The position numbers and the translations under genes were made by a program. Shown here in pieces: positions 7,255 through 14,468 of a DNA stretch of 30,729 bases. How positions within the stretch are numbered: position 1 is the stretch's first letter; each line of letters opens with the position of its first letter. This DNA is from Alistipes sp. UBA940 (GTDB lineage: Bacteria > Bacteroidota > Bacteroidia > Bacteroidales > Rikenellaceae): positions 1 to 30,729 of the forward strand of contig DBDE01000018.1 of assembly GCA_002293425.1 (NCBI GenBank), in the 5' to 3' direction. Below the pieces are notes generated by a model. The model was given only the letters and a program-made list of their open reading frames with translations, made no database searches and was not told where the DNA came from.

Positions 7255-7338
7255 TGGCACAGACATCAACATAGCTTCAACAGTTTGGCATTGTATTTGA
7301 AAAAGTACAATGCAAAGTAAACTAAAAAATTTAACATT

Positions 7339-7521
7339 ATGAACTTTGCGGATAGCTTTTTCGACCGCCACATGTCGTCGACATACAATAACGACTATGC
7401 GGACCCCCTGGGCGATGAGAATCGTTGGGAAGAGAGATTGTTCGACAGCGACCCTGAACAGGATGTCGACGTGGATGAATTTCTGATCACCTCGGACGTC
7501 GCCCGAGCATTCGTCAACTGA
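7339..7521 (+). CDS. Hypothetical 60-residue acidic protein
   Basis: The ATG at 7339 is preceded by an A/T-rich stretch like those before other genes here. The frame encodes a strongly acidic protein (MNFADSFFDRHMSS at the start, DPEQDVDVDEFLI near the end) without a membrane segment or signal peptide. A good intrinsic terminator follows 22 bases after the stop, which supports a real transcript on this strand. It is divergent from tatA, starting about 70 to 85 bases away. No family is recognised. It could still be a chance frame. Confidence 0.5.
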   Translation: MNFADSFFDRHMSSTYNNDYADPLGDENRWEERLFDSDPEQDVDVDEFLITSDVARAFVN

Positions 7522-7543
7522 GAGCCGCTGGGCCGGACTTTGC

Positions 7544-7578
7544 AAAAAAGGTCACTCTGCAAGGATGGCCTTTTTTTT
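7544..7578 (+). terminator. Intrinsic terminator after the 60-aa frame
   Basis: AAAAAAGGTCA (7544-7554) pairs with TGGCCTTTTTT (from 7566), with one T-G pair, and a run of eight T ends at 7578. Confidence 0.85.
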
Positions 7579-7590
7579 GTTGCGAGTTGC

Positions 7591-7672
7591 GAGCCGCAAG
7601 CCGGAGTTAACGAGCCTGCGGCTCGTTTTCCTCCTCGTCGCTCGGCAGAGGCCCGAACAAGTTCGGCTCTGC
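7591..7672. repeat. tRNA-Thr 3'-end fragment and a 22-bp palindrome-bearing repeat
   Basis: 7591-7605 is identical to 7764-7778, the 3' end of the tRNA-Thr gene, and lies on the same strand just after a terminator. Further on, 7651-7672 is identical over 22 bases to 17706-17727 and contains CCGAAC-AA-GTTCGG, with CAGAG and CTCTG as possible outer arms. No gene was found between 7522 and 7764. Confidence 0.75.
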
Positions 7673-7720
7673 ACTCACTCCTTCGTCGGTTGAACCTCGG
7701 TTCTTCGTCCGACCACACAA

Positions 7721-7763
7721 CTCACAACGAAAAAACCACCCACAAGGGGCGGTTTTTCGTTGT
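7721..7763 (-). terminator. Intrinsic terminator of tRNA-Thr
   Basis: On the minus strand the tRNA is followed by a long stem (CTCACAACGAAAAA against TTTTCGTTGTGAG with an ACCGCCCC/GGGTGGT core) and a T-run. One base is bulged. It starts at the tRNA 3' end. Confidence 0.8.
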
Positions 7764-7764
7764 G

Positions 7765-7837
7765 AGCCGCAAGCCGGACTTGAACCGGCGACCTCTTCAT
7801 TACGAGTGAAACGCTCTACCAACTGAGCTATTGCGGC
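7765..7837 (-). tRNA. tRNA-Thr (anticodon CGU)
   Basis: Read on the minus strand, the acceptor stem GCCGCAA/TTGCGGC, D-arm GCTCAGTTGGTAGAGC, anticodon stem TTTCA/TGAAG with loop CTCGTAA, and T-arm GCCGG-TTCAAGT-CCGGC form a complete 73-nt cloverleaf. The anticodon CGT reads ACG codons (threonine). The discriminator is T. CCA is not encoded (CAC follows). Confidence 0.95.
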
Positions 7838-7870
7838 AAAAAATCGAGGGCAAAAGTAATTAATATTTAC

Positions 7871-7878
7871 TACTTTTG
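7871..7878 (+). promoter_or_regulatory. -7 box for the TPR-like / radical SAM pair
   Basis: TACTTTTG matches TAnnTTTG and lies 24 bases before the ATG at 7903. It overlaps an earlier in-frame ATG at 7876, which argues against that start. No TTG -33 box is at the usual distance. Confidence 0.7.
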
Positions 7879-7902
7879 CAAACTCGAAATACCAAACACA
7901 AA

Positions 7903-8529
7903 ATGCCCGACTGCCGCAAAATCATAGAAAAAGCCCGCTCACTCGAACTCGCAGGAAACTACAAATCCGCCTGCGAAGTGCGCTACGAAGGGTTCCGCGA
8001 GCTCTACGACGCCCTCCCCGCCGACGACGAAGTGGACCTCGACTGGGCCGACGACGACCAACGAGCCGCCATCGAACTTGCCAACTACTCCGCCATCGAC
8101 CACTTTCTGATCGGCGACTGGGAGATGGCCGCGGCAATCTTCGAGCTGGTGCTCGAAATCGACCCCGAAGATCACCTCGAAGCGACCGTCAGGCTGGCAT
8201 ACACCTATCTCGCGCTGGGCGAGTACGACTCCTTCGACGACATAATCAACGACATCTCGGACAAACTGCCCGACCGGCAGGTGTTGATGTTGTGGAGCGA
8301 ATGGCGGCGCGGCGGCGTGCTTCCGGAGGGCAATCTGGTGAGGTTCCGGACGCGGTTTGCACCCTGGTTCGGCGAATTTACGGCGGCCGAGCACCCTGTG
8401 GACGACGCCTATCTGGCCGACATCGACAGCGACAAACCCTCCCAGGCGGCCCTTGCGCGCGAGCTGTGGCTCCAAACCGAGCACCTGTGGAGCGCATTCG
8501 GAGACTTTATCGAAGAGCTAAAAAAGTGA
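7903..8529 (+). CDS. TPR-like helical repeat protein, function unknown
   Basis: The 208-residue, acidic, cytoplasmic-looking protein has no signal peptide. Residues about 80-115 (DWEMAAAIFELVLEIDPEDHLEATVRLAYTYLALGEYDSF, read in two adjacent helical pairs) follow a tetratricopeptide pattern. The N-terminus (CRKIIEKARSLELAGNYKSA) looks like another helix pair. Such proteins usually act as protein-binding scaffolds. The stop TGA overlaps the GTG start of the radical SAM gene (GTGA at 8526-8529), so the two are probably translationally coupled and may work together. No named family is recognised. Confidence 0.8.
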   Translation: MPDCRKIIEKARSLELAGNYKSACEVRYEGFRELYDALPADDEVDLDWADDDQRAAIELANYSAIDHFLIGDWEMAAAIFELVLEIDPEDHLEATVRLAYTYLALGEYDSFDDIINDISDKLPDRQVLMLWSEWRRGGVLPEGNLVRFRTRFAPWFGEFTAAEHPVDDAYLADIDSDKPSQAALARELWLQTEHLWSAFGDFIEELKK

Positions 8530-9467
8530 ATTTCGGCGGCCGGAGGTTCAACTCCTATTCAAACTATTTTCGCAACCTGTTCGGTGCGCGGGTGCAGAAG
8601 CTGAGCGTCGATGCCGGTTTCGGTTGCCCGGGCCGGTGCACGTTTTGCTCCAATGCCGCCTTCACGCCCTCATATTGCACCCCCTCCAAAAGCATCACGC
8701 AGCAGATCGACGAGGGCATCGAGTTTCACGCCAACCGCTATCGAAAGGCCGAACGCTATCTCGCTTATTTTCAGTCGTTTACGGGCACTTTTGCGCCGCT
8801 CGAACGGTTGCGGGAGATTTATGACGAAGCTCTCAAACACCCGGCCGTGGCGGGCATCGTGGTGGGTACGCGTCCCGATTGCGTGGACGAACAGAAGCTC
8901 GATTATTTCGCACAACTTGCTGATAGTCACTATGTTGCGATAGAATATGGCATCGAGTCGACGCGCGACGAGACGTTGCGGCGGGTCGGTCGCGGTCACG
9001 ATTTTGCCACGGCGCGAAAGGCGGTGGAGATGACGGCGGCGCGCGGCGTACATGTCGGGGCGCACTTCATTCTGGGGTTGCCCGGGGAGACGCCTCAGAT
9101 GCTTGTCGACCAGGTGGAGACGATAAATTCGTTGCCGCTCGACACGGTGAAGTTCCATCAGTTGCAGATTTTTCGCGACACGCCGATGGCGGCGGAGTAT
9201 GCGGCTGCGCCGGAGAATTTTCGGTTTTGGGCGACGGCGGCGGAGTATGTCGATTTTTTCGTTGAGGTGCTCCGTCGGCTCAGGCCGGAGCTGGTTGTGG
9301 AGCGGTTTGCAGGCGAGGCTCCGCCGCGTCATCAGGCGGGCCCGACGTGGGGCGCGGTGCGCAATGAGCAGCTGTGGGCGATGTTGGAGCGCAGATTGGA
9401 GGAGATGGATGTGAGGCAGGGAGACCTTTTTCGGGCTTCGTCAGAAGCCCGTCAGCCCCGCCCGTAG
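8526..9467 (+). CDS. Radical SAM protein, YhcC/TIGR01212-like
   Basis: Starting from GTG at 8526, which overlaps the upstream stop, the product has 313 residues. It resembles TIGR01212/YhcC proteins: RVQKLSVDAGFGCP at the front, then SITQQIDEGIEF, YFQSFTGTFAPLERLREIYDEAL, VVGTRPDCV, IEYGIESTRDETLRRVGRGHD, HFILGLPGETPQ and FHQLQIFRDTPM. These proteins bind a 4Fe-4S cluster and S-adenosylmethionine; the substrate is not known. The cluster Cys are 34, 38 and 41 in GCPGRCTFC, spacing CX3CX2C. YhcC-type proteins, as I recall them, have a longer spacing here. No start other than GTG fits the N-terminal homology. GC-rich hairpins cover the stop codon. Confidence 0.88.
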   Translation: MNFGGRRFNSYSNYFRNLFGARVQKLSVDAGFGCPGRCTFCSNAAFTPSYCTPSKSITQQIDEGIEFHANRYRKAERYLAYFQSFTGTFAPLERLREIYDEALKHPAVAGIVVGTRPDCVDEQKLDYFAQLADSHYVAIEYGIESTRDETLRRVGRGHDFATARKAVEMTAARGVHVGAHFILGLPGETPQMLVDQVETINSLPLDTVKFHQLQIFRDTPMAAEYAAAPENFRFWATAAEYVDFFVEVLRRLRPELVVERFAGEAPPRHQAGPTWGAVRNEQLWAMLERRLEEMDVRQGDLFRASSEARQPRP

Positions 9468-9485
9468 GGGGGGTCGGGCGGGCTG
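9432..9485 (+). terminator. GC-rich double hairpin over the end of the radical SAM gene
   Basis: CGGGCTT (9432-9438) pairs with AAGCCCG (9445-9451). CAGCCCCGCCCG (9453-9464) pairs with CGGGCGGGCTG (9475-9485) with one bulge. The stop codon (9465-9467) lies in the second loop. There is no T-run, so termination is plausible but not certain. Confidence 0.5.
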
Positions 9486-9593
9486 AAAGGCGGTGAAAAA
9501 TTAGCAAGGGTCTCCCTAATACCTGCACTGCAAAGGTAAGAAAAGTTTTTGAAACAGAGCACATTCGCTCTGAAAAATATTTTATTTTTCGCG

Positions 9594-9600
9594 TACTTTG
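9594..9600 (+). promoter_or_regulatory. Possible -7 box directly before the XRE gene
   Basis: TACTTTG is close to TAnnTTTG and ends only 7 bases before the ATG at 9608. If used, transcription would begin at or next to the start codon. Confidence 0.5.
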
Positions 9601-9607
9601 TGTTATA

Positions 9608-9829
9608 ATGGCACAGAGGCGTGATGAGAAATTGCTGGAACAGATTGCGCTAAGGTTGCGTGAACTGCGAAAGGTGCGCGGGTTGAGTCAAGATGCTGTT
9701 TTCGAAGACACGGGCGTGTTTGTTCGAAGAATCGAAGCAGGTACTAATAACCTGACCATCAGCACATTATCCGCTCTGTGTGACTATTACGAAATAACAT
9801 TGGAAGAATTTTTTAAGGGATTGAAATAA
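9608..9829 (+). CDS. XRE-family helix-turn-helix regulator
   Basis: The 73-residue protein is a single helix-turn-helix domain of the Cro/C1 (XRE) type: LRLRELRKVRGLSQDAVFEDTGVFVRRIEAG followed by NLTISTLSALCDYYEITLEEFF. The recognition helix region is around VFEDTGVFVRRIE. It probably binds DNA as a dimer in the cytoplasm; its target is unknown, but the operon it leads is a natural candidate. The stop overlaps the next start (TAATG), indicating coupling to the DUF5606 gene. The stand-alone size is common for this family in Bacteroidetes. Confidence 0.9.
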   Translation: MAQRRDEKLLEQIALRLRELRKVRGLSQDAVFEDTGVFVRRIEAGTNNLTISTLSALCDYYEITLEEFFKGLK

Positions 9830-10233
9830 TGAAACTGAACGAAATATTGGCTGTGGCGGGATACCCGGGGCTGTGGCGGTTTGTGGCGCAAAGCACGCGC
9901 GGGGTGATTGTCGAAAGTCTGGCGGACGGCCACAGGATGAATGTGCCCAGCAACGCACGGGTGAGCTCGATGGCCGACATTTCGGTCTTCACCGCGTCGG
10001 AAGATCGCTCGCTGGCCGATATTTTTGCGGCCTTCTTCAAACAGACCGGCGGCAAACCGACCATCGACCACCACTCGGATGGAGCGGAAATTCTGCAAAC
10101 CTTTGCCCGCGTCGTTCCCGATTACGACCTCGACCGTGTCCACGTTTCGGATATGAAAAAGATCATCCAGTGGTACAACATCCTCGTCTCGAAGGGGATG
10201 ACCCAGTTCGAGGTGGCCGAACAGAACTCTTAG
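9829..10233 (+). CDS. DUF5606 protein, Bacteroidetes-conserved
   Basis: The 134-residue product matches the DUF5606 pattern: MKLNEILAVAGYPGLWRFVA at the start, then GVIVESLADGHRMNVPSNARVSSMADISVFT, and VVPDYDLDRVHVSDMKKIIQWYNIL near the end. No catalytic motif, membrane segment or signal peptide is visible. The family is found across Bacteroidetes and its function is not established. It is coupled by a one-base overlap to the XRE regulator and followed after 7 bases by the WG-repeat gene, so the three probably form one operon. Confidence 0.88.
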   Translation: MKLNEILAVAGYPGLWRFVAQSTRGVIVESLADGHRMNVPSNARVSSMADISVFTASEDRSLADIFAAFFKQTGGKPTIDHHSDGAEILQTFARVVPDYDLDRVHVSDMKKIIQWYNILVSKGMTQFEVAEQNS

Positions 10234-10240
10234 TTCCGTT

Positions 10241-10843
10241 ATGCTGCCGACCATCAATTCGATATCGGAGGCGTTGACACACGGCGGACGGTTCCGGTCG
10301 CTTGAGAATGTGCGTTTGATTGCGCCCCAACCCACTATGCGTGACCCCCGAACGGTCGATTTCGACGTCTCGGTCGGAGGGGTCGATTGCGTTATGCGAT
10401 GTCGGCTCGACGGCAGACAGGCTCCCCGACAGGGTTGGCGATTGCTGGAGCGCGAATTGATGCTCTTTTCAGGAGGAGGCGAGGCGGTGGAGATGGATGT
10501 GATGATACGTCCGTTGCCGTTTTTGCCCGAACCCGAAACCAAAGCAGGCAACGATTATGAGGAGTATGTTCGCGATCCGGTTTGGGGCGTGACGGTGGCG
10601 ATGCGCGACGGGGAGTGGGTTTTGCTGGATGGCGATGATCGGCCGTTGACGGATCGTCCGTATGATTGGATGGGGGAGTGTTCGGAGGGGATGGTGGTGG
10701 TTCTTCGGGATGGGAAGTATGGCTATGTGGATGTTTCGGGTCGGGAGGTGATTGCGCCGCAGTATGACGATGCCGACTCGTTTTGTTCGGGCCGCGCGCT
10801 GGTGAGACGGGGCGACGAAAGCTTCTATATCTCGGCCGGGTAG
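10241..10843 (+). CDS. WG-repeat protein, short
   Basis: The 200-residue product has an N-terminal part of about 105 residues with no recognised family (MLPTINSISEALTHGG onward). From about residue 110 there are two repeats of the WG beta type: DGEWVLLDGDDRPL then DGKYGYVDVSGREVIAPQYDDADSF, and a partial third (GRALVRRGDESFYI). WG repeats typically form a beta-propeller or solenoid used for binding. No signal peptide is visible, so it is probably cytoplasmic. It is the last gene of the XRE-DUF5606 operon and converges with the lactonase gene. Confidence 0.8.
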   Translation: MLPTINSISEALTHGGRFRSLENVRLIAPQPTMRDPRTVDFDVSVGGVDCVMRCRLDGRQAPRQGWRLLERELMLFSGGGEAVEMDVMIRPLPFLPEPETKAGNDYEEYVRDPVWGVTVAMRDGEWVLLDGDDRPLTDRPYDWMGECSEGMVVVLRDGKYGYVDVSGREVIAPQYDDADSFCSGRALVRRGDESFYISAG

Positions 10844-10863
10844 GGCTTTTCAATGGAAAATTA

Positions 10864-10884
10864 CTCTCGGTTCGTCGACAATTC
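10864..10884. repeat. 21-bp repeat abutting the lactonase stop codon (second copy at 17727-17747)
   Basis: These 21 bases (core CGGTTCGTCGACAATTC) are identical to 17727-17747. In both places the repeat sits at the stop codon of a minus-strand gene: it ends just before the complement of TGA at 10885, and at 17747 it overlaps the stop by two bases. Confidence 0.8.
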
Positions 10885-11979
10885 TCAACCCTCGATAAAG
10901 TGCACGCAAACAGGCGAATCGATGTCTATGGCGAACTGGGTGGGGGTGAGCGATCCGGTAGTCCGATCCACCGCGAAAATCTGCACCACACCGCTGTCCC
11001 GACACGAAACCAACAAAAACCGCCCATCCGGCGAAAGCGAAAGATTACGCGGATGAACCCCGGTGGTCTTATAACCGCACAACCCGAGCAACCCATCCCC
11101 GTCCACAGAAAAAATCGACACCCCGTCGTTCTTCAACCGATTGGAAACATACAAAAACCTCCCATCCCCCGACAAAACAATATCGGCACTCCCGCCACCA
11201 TCCGCCGGATCGGCATCCACCGTCTGCCTCAGCCGCAAATCGCCACCATTATAGTCAAAAGCCATAACCATCCCCGAGAACTCATTAACAAGATAAAGGC
11301 TCTGTCCATCCCCCGAAAAGACAAAATGTCTCGGCCCACTGTCCGACGGCAAAGAAAAAGATTTCAAACTTTCGGTGTCGACGCCAGACGCCCCCGCCGA
11401 AATATCCCACCTCAGCAACCTGTCCGTCCCCAGATCGGCCGCAAAAAGATAGCGACCATCCGGCGAAAACCGGACACAATGCATTCTTTGTCGTGATCGC
11501 GGCTCCGATGCGGCGTTGGACATCGAATTTGACTCAGTCACGTACGCCTCAGTACGCTCCCTCGCCAAATTCTCGTCCGCCTGGCCTGAGAGCCGCGCTG
11601 ACGACAAATGGATCTCGGTTTGGCTCGCACCCGCGGCAGAAAACACCGAAATGTCCCCGCCGCCATAATTAGCCGTTGCCGTCAACCGGCCATCAGTGGC
11701 CACATAACACGGGCCCGCACCCGTCCGAAGCGAAGCCAAAGGAGACAACTCGCCCCCAGACCCAAACCGAAAAGTCGACATCCAACCCGGATCACTCTCC
11801 GAAATAGCATAAACAACATCGCCCCGAGAAGTGACATAACTCGGATTATCCAACTCCGTCAAACCCACATAGCGTGTCCGCGCCGTATCGGGATCGAACT
11901 CGAAAACGTAAATACCCTTACTCTCCCCTCCGGTATAAGTGCCGATGAGAATATACAGCGAAGCCAAAAACCCACTCAT
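10885..11979 (-). CDS. pgl: Lactonase-family seven-bladed beta-propeller (6-phosphogluconolactonase-like)
   Basis: The 364-residue product matches the lactonase/YbhE family, which includes 6-phosphogluconolactonase of the pentose phosphate pathway. Family features: IGTYTGGESKGIYVFEFD near the start, YVATDGRLTATANYGGGDISVF, MHCVRFSPDGRYLFAADLGTD, SGPRHFVFSGDGQSLYLVNE, DGRFLYVSNR and HPRNLSLSPDGRFLLVSCRDS. The exact substrate cannot be read from sequence. A stretch of about 25 extra residues (around ENLARERTEAYVTESNS) sits just before MHCVRF and looks like translated repeat DNA. The ATG overlaps the frr stop (ATGA), so it is probably translated from the frr transcript. The N-terminus MSGFLASLYI is short and not a clear signal peptide. 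Confidence 0.9.
   Translation of the reverse strand: MSGFLASLYILIGTYTGGESKGIYVFEFDPDTARTRYVGLTELDNPSYVTSRGDVVYAISESDPGWMSTFRFGSGGELSPLASLRTGAGPCYVATDGRLTATANYGGGDISVFSAAGASQTEIHLSSARLSGQADENLARERTEAYVTESNSMSNAASEPRSRQRMHCVRFSPDGRYLFAADLGTDRLLRWDISAGASGVDTESLKSFSLPSDSGPRHFVFSGDGQSLYLVNEFSGMVMAFDYNGGDLRLRQTVDADPADGGGSADIVLSGDGRFLYVSNRLKNDGVSIFSVDGDGLLGLCGYKTTGVHPRNLSLSPDGRFLLVSCRDSGVVQIFAVDRTTGSLTPTQFAIDIDSPVCVHFIEG
11485..11605 (-). repeat. Repeat-like in-frame insert in the lactonase gene
   Basis: The segment encodes about 25 residues beyond the short linker expected before MHCVRFSPDG. It contains CGTAC (11541-11545) and GTACG (11552-11556) as an inverted pair and low-complexity motifs such as GACTCAGTCACGTACG. 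The boundaries are approximate. Confidence 0.5.
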
Positions 11980-12536
11980 ACCGTCATTATCTCCTTCTCC
12001 TTTGCGGCGACAGCAGCGTCCACCTTGGCAGAAAACTTGTCGTAAATCTTCTGAATCTCCGCCTCCCCATTCTTGGCCTCGTCCTCCGGCATACCATCCT
12101 TCTGCGCCTTCTTAAAGAGTTCCACCGCATCGCGACGAGTATTGCGAAGCGAAATGCGCCCCTTTTCGGCCTCGTCCTTCACCTGCTTAACAATCGCCTT
12201 GCGCCGCTCCTCGGTCATCACCGGAATGGTAAGACGAATCTCCTCGCCATTATTCGACGGGGTCAAGCCGATGTTGGCATTGACGATAGCCTTTTCGATA
12301 GCCGCAATCATATTTTTCTCCCACGGCTTGATCAGGATGGTTCTTGCGTCGGGCACGGTGACACTCGCGATTTTGTCGATCCCCGTCGGGGTGCCGTAAT
12401 AGTCGGCCGTCACGCCATTCAAAACATTGACCGAAGCCTTTCCCGCCCGCAAATTGAGCAACGCCTCGTCCAGAAAATCCAACCCCTTCTGCATCTTCGC
12501 AGTGCAGGATTCGAGAATTTGTTGTGTGGTTTCCAT
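11976..12536 (-). CDS. frr: Ribosome recycling factor
   Basis: RRF, with EF-G, splits post-termination ribosomes in the cytoplasm. The 186-residue product has the family length and motifs: FLDEALLNLRAGKASVNVLNGV, YYGTPTGIDKIASVTVPDARTI, IKPWEKNMIAAIEKAI, GLTPSNNGEEIRLTIPVMTEERR and ISLRNTRRDA. An ATG at 12545 would add MFF, but METTQQILESC at 12536 fits the family. frr usually follows pyrH directly; here a four-helix-bundle gene and repeats separate them. The lactonase ATG overlaps its stop. Confidence 0.97.
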   Translation of the reverse strand: METTQQILESCTAKMQKGLDFLDEALLNLRAGKASVNVLNGVTADYYGTPTGIDKIASVTVPDARTILIKPWEKNMIAAIEKAIVNANIGLTPSNNGEEIRLTIPVMTEERRKAIVKQVKDEAEKGRISLRNTRRDAVELFKKAQKDGMPEDEAKNGEAEIQKIYDKFSAKVDAAVAAKEKEIMTV

Positions 12537-12544
12537 AAAAAACA

Positions 12545-12599
12545 CAGTTATGAGTTATGAGTCAAGAGTTATGAGTCTGCGGTGTGGCAGATGCCGCAG
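12545..12599. repeat. Heptamer array plus hairpin between the four-helix gene and frr
   Basis: Five heptamers in phase (CAGTTAT, GAGTTAT, GAGTCAA, GAGTTAT, GAGTCTG) run from 12545 to 12579. CTGCGG (12577-12582) pairs with CCGCAG (12594-12599), then GCTTTTT. The order of units and the hairpin-plus-T structure match 6983-7044. The stop codon and last residues of the four-helix protein fall within it. Confidence 0.85.
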
Positions 12600-12963
12600 G
12601 CTTTTTAGAAGCACTATTAGCTTTCGAGGTCAAAATAATGCTCCGTATGATTTTTTGTAATTCATAGGCATCGTCATATATCGAAAAGTATTCCGATTCG
12701 GTCAGACATTCGGTATCTTTGAGTAAATTGAGCCAATAGAGCGTTTCGCCACACTCCTTTTGTGCAATCGATAGTTTGTTTACAAAATCAGGTTGCGTTT
12801 GTGTGTTCAACGCTTCGTGGATATTGGCCCCTATCGAAGTACCGGCTTTCAACAGCTGGCGAGAAAGCACCGGCTCGACTCCTTTTTCCCTGAGAATTTT
12901 GCAAAGCCTGACGGTTCGTACGGCAAATCCGTAACTTTTACTGCCAACAATACTTTTCGACAT
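12562..12963 (-). CDS. Four-helix bundle protein (S23/TIGR02436 type)
   Basis: The 133-residue product matches the family often encoded in 23S rRNA intervening sequences: SYGFAVRTVRLCKILREKG, LSRQLLKAGTSIGANIHEAL, FVNKLSIAQKECGETLYWLNLL, and a long final helix ELQKIIRSIILTSK. These proteins form a pentameric helical bundle of unknown function. The ATG at 12963 fits the family; upstream ATGs (13014) would add residues read from the heptamer array. The tail KKPAASATPQTHNS is translated repeat sequence. It begins 7 bases after pyrH and separates it from frr, with arrays on both sides, so it is probably a later insertion. Confidence 0.88.
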   Translation of the reverse strand: MSKSIVGSKSYGFAVRTVRLCKILREKGVEPVLSRQLLKAGTSIGANIHEALNTQTQPDFVNKLSIAQKECGETLYWLNLLKDTECLTESEYFSIYDDAYELQKIIRSIILTSKANSASKKPAASATPQTHNS

Positions 12964-12970
12964 AACCGAT

Positions 12971-13707
<737 letters not shown>

Positions 13708-13711
<4 letters not shown>

Positions 13712-14028
13712 TGTTTTCCGAAAATTCGTTTCACAAGCGTCAACGGACTTTGCCTGCAATCCCACAAGTCGACTATAACGATCGTCTCTTTTTCGATATA
13801 ATAGATCGCCTTGTATCTGCCCATAATGACCAACGATCGCACCTCGTCCTCTTCGTCTTCGAGAGATTGTTCAACAGAAGCAACATAAGGACCCGTGTTT
13901 AACCTGTCCACTTCACGAAGTATCTTTGAAATTCTCTCGGTTGCCACTCGCTGACCTGCAACAGCCAAATAGTAGTCATACACGTTTCGTAGCGACTCTT
14001 TGGCTCCGTCTTCCCATTTGACTACCAT
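13708..14028 (-). CDS. RelE/ParE-family toxin
   Basis: The 106-residue product has the RelE/ParE pattern: VVKWEDGAKESLRNVYDYYLAVAG, a helix with RISKILREVDRL, then the strands VRSLVIMGRYKAIYYIEKETIVIVDLWDCRQSP. Family members either cleave mRNA on the ribosome or poison gyrase; which applies here cannot be told. It overlaps the upstream antitoxin-like gene by 7 bases and its TGA overlaps the pyrH ATG. Linking a toxin directly to an essential gene is unusual. The residues usually needed for catalysis were not checked against a structure. Confidence 0.88.
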
Positions 14029-14270
14029 TGTTGCATCGCTTTTGTGATCTCTTCCGAGGTGGATCCATGTCCGGTCTCCTTAAAGCGGGCTATCGCTTCG
14101 CGCACTCGTGCCACACGCTCACGGTGGGTATAGGCCAATCCGGGAATCCTGCCCGCAACCTTCGGGTCATTGGTCGGTTTTCCGAAGCGCAGGGCCCCGA
14201 TCTTTTTGAGTCCTTCGAGGATTTGCATCGTGGCGCGATCGCCGTCGCTGATTTCTACCGTCAAAAACAT
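14022..14270 (-). CDS. Putative antitoxin partner of the RelE/ParE toxin
   Basis: The 82-residue protein comes directly before the toxin and overlaps it by 7 bases, the usual order for type II pairs. The N-terminus (MFLTVEISDGDRATMQILEGLKKIG) could form a strand and helix; the C-terminus is helical and charged (RERVARVREAIARFKETG, then TSEEITKAMQQW), as expected for a toxin-wrapping tail. No named antitoxin family is recognised; the call rests on position and size. The ATG at 14270 is favoured by an unusually good Shine-Dalgarno AAAGGAG 8 bases upstream and by the promoter box at 14291-14298. Confidence 0.75.
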   Translation of the reverse strand: MFLTVEISDGDRATMQILEGLKKIGALRFGKPTNDPKVAGRIPGLAYTHRERVARVREAIARFKETGHGSTSEEITKAMQQW

Positions 14271-14290
14271 AACTGTGTCTCCTTTAACCG

Positions 14291-14298
14291 CAAAGATA
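14291..14298 (-). promoter_or_regulatory. -7 box for the antitoxin-toxin-pyrH operon
   Basis: On the minus strand TATCTTTG matches the consensus and lies 20 bases before the antitoxin ATG, with AAAGGAG in between. It is the only good promoter seen upstream of pyrH in this window. Confidence 0.75.
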
Positions 14299-14402
14299 GA
14301 AAAATTTTATTACTTTTGCTCCCACTCACATTTGGCAATTTACTTGATACGACGTATCGGTGACTTCGGTCTCCGGTAAGGTACGTTGTGTCAACTAATC
14401 TG

Positions 14403-14410
14403 TATGTTTG
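14403..14410 (+). promoter_or_regulatory. -7 box for comF
   Basis: TATGTTTG matches TAnnTTTG and lies 58 bases before the comF ATG. A second match, TACTTTTG, lies at 14311-14318. Either would place the hairpins at 14430-14464 in the comF leader. Confidence 0.6.
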
Positions 14411-14429
14411 CTAAATGTGAGAGTTTTGT

Positions 14430-14464
14430 AAACAGCCGGGGGCCGTTTTTTTTCTTTAAACGGC
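14430..14464 (+). promoter_or_regulatory. Possible attenuator in the comF leader
   Basis: AAACAGCC (14430-14437) can pair with GGCCGTTT (14441-14448), with one mismatch, followed by T residues: a terminator shape. The same GCCGTTT (14442-14448) pairs perfectly with AAACGGC (14458-14464). The two folds exclude each other. No plus-strand gene lies upstream that would need this terminator. Confidence 0.5.
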
Positions 14465-14468
14465 TTTA

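Noticed and set aside
10783..11496. Plus-strand frame of 237 codons opposite the lactonase gene
   Set aside because: Basic low-complexity shadow of the lactonase; no start context or family.
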